Source of the DNA: Bacteroidales bacterium UBA1077
GTDB lineage: Bacteria; Bacteroidota; Bacteroidia; Bacteroidales; UBA932
Assembly (NCBI GenBank): GCA_002314195.1
Contig: DCCQ01000035.1
Span: forward strand, 1 to 42,625
Length of the DNA: 42,625 nucleotides
Direction of reading: 5' to 3'
Part shown: positions 40,963 through 42,625 of the stretch, one piece after another
Position numbering within the stretch: the first letter of the stretch is position 1
How the letters are laid out: each line of letters starts with the position of its first letter
Translations under genes and position numbers: made by a program
Notes under the pieces: generated by a model
Database searches by the model: none
Seen by the model: the letters and a program-made list of their open reading frames with translations, nothing else
Told to the model about the DNA's origin: nothing

Positions 40963-41772
40963 TTACTGCCTCTGGCGGAGGGCTTCGAAGAGGAGGATGG
41001 CGGCGGAGACGGAGACGTTGAGGGAGTCGAGGTCGCCGAGCATCGGGATGCGGATGTGGGCGTCGGCGGCCTTTCGCCAGATGTCGGTCAGGCCTGTGGA
41101 TTCGGTACCCATCACGATGGCGGTAGGCCTCTTCATGTCAGTGTCGTAGTACAGGTAAGAGTCCTGAAGCTGCGCGGTGAGTATCTGAATATGTTTGCTT
41201 TTGAGCCATGCGATGGTTTCCTCGGAGGACGCGACGGCCACTTGTCTGGAGAACACGGCCCCGATGCTGGCCCGGATGAGGTTCGGGTTGTAGAGGTCAG
41301 TCAGAGGGTCGCAGATGATGACGGCGTCGGCTCCAGCGGCGTCAGCGCTTCTCAGCACAGCCCCGAGGTTGCCGGGTTTCTCCACGCTCTCAAGCACTAT
41401 GACGAGCGGATTCTTGCTGAGTCTCAGGCTGTCCAGAGTCCTTTCCCGGAACTCCACCTCCGCGATGACACCCTCCGTGCCGCCCCTATAGGCTATCTTG
41501 CCGTAGAGTTCGTACGGAACCTGTACGATACCTACCTTTGGATTCAGCCTTTCCGCCTTGCCAAGAATGTCGTTCAGTTCCTCCTCTGTCAGCAACTCTC
41601 CGCAGATGAACAGAGTCTTCGGAACGAAGCCGGCGTCCAGGCAGTGACCGAGTTCCCTGCGGCCTTCGACCACAAACACCCTTTCCGACCGCCTAAGTTT
41701 CGACTTCTCTTGAAGCGCCAGCAACTCCTTGATCTTCGGGTTCTGAGCTGATGTGATATTCTCGATTCTCAT
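40963..41772 (-). CDS. SpoU/TrmH-family RNA 2'-O-methyltransferase
   Basis: This is a SPOUT-class methyltransferase that probably acts on ribosomal or transfer RNA with S-adenosylmethionine. Residues 1-95 form the substrate-binding N-terminal domain (ITSAQNPKIKELLALQ, then ERVFVVEGRREL). The C-terminal knot carries motif 1, ESVEKPGNLGAVLRSADAAG (Asn and Arg), motif 2, AIVMGTESTGL, and motif 3, IPMLGDLDSLNVSVSAAILL. It has 269 residues, normal for the TrmH/RlmB-like group. The exact target nucleotide cannot be told from sequence. It lies downstream of lysS's neighbour region on the same strand, with an independent start. Confidence 0.92.
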   Translation of the reverse strand: MRIENITSAQNPKIKELLALQEKSKLRRSERVFVVEGRRELGHCLDAGFVPKTLFICGELLTEEELNDILGKAERLNPKVGIVQVPYELYGKIAYRGGTEGVIAEVEFRERTLDSLRLSKNPLVIVLESVEKPGNLGAVLRSADAAGADAVIICDPLTDLYNPNLIRASIGAVFSRQVAVASSEETIAWLKSKHIQILTAQLQDSYLYYDTDMKRPTAIVMGTESTGLTDIWRKAADAHIRIPMLGDLDSLNVSVSAAILLFEALRQRQ

Positions 41773-41837
41773 AATGCCAGTTTCTGATGGTCAAAAGTTT
41801 ACGAATATGACAGATTGTGGTAATCAATCATATTCAA

Positions 41838-41875
41838 AAAGGGTGACCCGGACTTAACGGTCACGGCCACCCTTT
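41838..41875 (-). terminator. Terminator of lysS
   Basis: AAAGGGTG and CACCCTTT pair as an outer stem, and GTGACC/GGTCAC offers an alternative inner stem. On the minus strand it ends in CCCTTTTTG, about 20-55 nt beyond the lysS stop. Confidence 0.75.
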
Positions 41876-41893
41876 CTGGATATTCAAAAATGA

Positions 41894-42625
41894 TTATTCC
41901 TCTGTCGTCTCCGCGCCCTTGTCGCTCTTCACTATCTTCTCCGGACGCATCTGAGGGAAGAAAAGCACATCCTGGATGGTCGTCTGGCCGGTCATGAACA
42001 TGGTCAGACGGTCGATGCCCATTCCGAGGCCTGAGGTCGGTGGCATTCCATATTCAAGGGCGCGCACGAAGTCGTAGTCGATGAACATAGCCTCATCGTC
42101 ACCGTGGCTCTTGAGGGCAGCCTGCTCCTCGAACCTCTCCAACTGGTCGATAGGGTCGTTGAGCTCTGAATATGCGTTCGCGAGCTCCTTGCCGCATACG
42201 AACAGCTCGAATCTCTCGGTAAGGGTCGGATCCTCACGATGCCTCTTTGTCAGCGGAGACATCTCGACAGGGTAGTCGATGATGAACGTAGGCTCGATGA
42301 GATGCTCCTCGCAATATTCCCCGAATATGGCGTCGATCAGTTTGCCGACACCCATCGAAGGCTCGAACTCGACATTCAGTTTCTTGCATGTCTCGCGCAG
42401 CTCGTCAACTCCCATGCCCTTGACATCCACACCGGCATATTCCTTAATGGCTTCAAGAATAGGCAGTCTGCGGTAGCCGGCCTTGAAGTCGATCTCCTTG
42501 TCGCCGATCTTCACGACTGTGGTGCCGTGCAGCTTCAGGGCGATCTTTTCGAGCATCTTCTCCACGAATTCCATCATCCAGATGTAGTCCTTGTAGGCCA
42601 CGTAGATCTCCATGCAGGTGAACTC
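41894..42625 (-). CDS. lysS: Lysine--tRNA ligase, class II (C-terminal part, cut by the window edge)
   Basis: This is the catalytic C-terminal region of lysyl-tRNA synthetase; about 240 residues are visible and the reading frame continues past 42625. Recognisable blocks are EIYVAYKDYIWMMEFVE near the edge, IDYPVEMSPLTKRHREDP, FELFVCGKELANAYSELNDP (motif 2 region and lysine pocket) and class II motif 3, GLGMGIDRLTMFMTGQTTIQ. FFPQMRPEK closes the fold. There is a short acidic tail, DKGAETTEE. The N-terminal anticodon-binding OB domain lies outside the window. Confidence 0.95.
   Translation of the reverse strand, partial: EFTCMEIYVAYKDYIWMMEFVEKMLEKIALKLHGTTVVKIGDKEIDFKAGYRRLPILEAIKEYAGVDVKGMGVDELRETCKKLNVEFEPSMGVGKLIDAIFGEYCEEHLIEPTFIIDYPVEMSPLTKRHREDPTLTERFELFVCGKELANAYSELNDPIDQLERFEEQAALKSHGDDEAMFIDYDFVRALEYGMPPTSGLGMGIDRLTMFMTGQTTIQDVLFFPQMRPEKIVKSDKGAETTEE

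Noticed and set aside
40846..41751. 301-residue open frame on the plus strand opposite the RNA methyltransferase
   Set aside because: It is a shadow of a well-supported SpoU gene and starts inside the 38-bp palindrome region.

Overview
The window looks like chromosomal DNA from a member of the Bacteroidales, moderately GC-rich and probably an uncultured gut-type lineage (inference). The evidence is a SusC/SusD pair, a type III glutamine synthetase, promoters of the Bacteroidetes type (TTTG, about 20 nt, TAnnTTTG), a BtuB-BtuG cobalamin locus and an FtsL of the short Bacteroidetes kind. No rRNA or tRNA gene was seen.

Layout. 54-3840 (+): greA, a HIT-family hydrolase, a redox-dead thioredoxin-fold lipoprotein and gltX. 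3879-5956 (+): an AAA/DUF4143-type ATPase behind two copies of one palindrome, then the decayed remnant of a SNF2-type helicase. 5975-21773 (-): a complete, tightly packed division and cell wall (dcw) cluster, transcribed mraZ-rsmH-ftsL-ftsI-murE-mraY-murD-ftsW-murG-murC-ftsQ-ftsA-ftsZ. Four TGGAA boxes spaced exactly 10 nt apart lie upstream of mraZ and fit a MraZ operator. 21860-24350: an accessory region with a 137-bp tandem hairpin repeat, a REP-associated tyrosine transposase-like gene (RAYT, HUH type) split by a frameshift at a G6 tract, and two further pairs of duplicated sequence. 24352-29114 (-): susD and susC. 29495-33072 (-): btuG and btuB under a cobalamin riboswitch and a near-consensus promoter. 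33153-34652 (+): a glycerophosphodiesterase fused to a phosphomannomutase-like HAD domain. 35042-37222 (+): glnN behind a structured untranslated region. 37407-39853: a hexuronate-type MFS transporter (-) and aroE (+), divergent. 40073-42625 (-): a DUF2721 membrane protein, an intergenic array of imperfect palindromes at an exact 50-bp period, a SpoU-family RNA methyltransferase, and the C-terminal part of lysS, which runs off the right edge.

How the genes work together. The dcw cluster holds lipid I and II synthesis (MraY, MurG), UDP-MurNAc-peptide ligases (MurC, MurD, MurE) and septal synthesis and scaffold proteins (FtsW, FtsI, FtsL, FtsQ, FtsA, FtsZ); murF and ddl are absent. BtuB and BtuG form an outer-membrane vitamin B12 uptake pair shut down by B12 through the riboswitch. 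SusC/SusD form another outer-membrane importer of unknown substrate.

The most unusual signals are: (1) a roughly eight-fold excess of the word GAATAT/ATATTC across the window, strong enough to override codon preference (Glu-Tyr is nearly always GAA-TAT); (2) the RAYT-like gene with in-frame octapeptide repeats and a homopolymer frameshift, sitting among hairpin repeats in a REPtron-like layout; (3) the 50-bp-period palindrome array; and (4) the 10-nt-spaced boxes upstream of mraZ.
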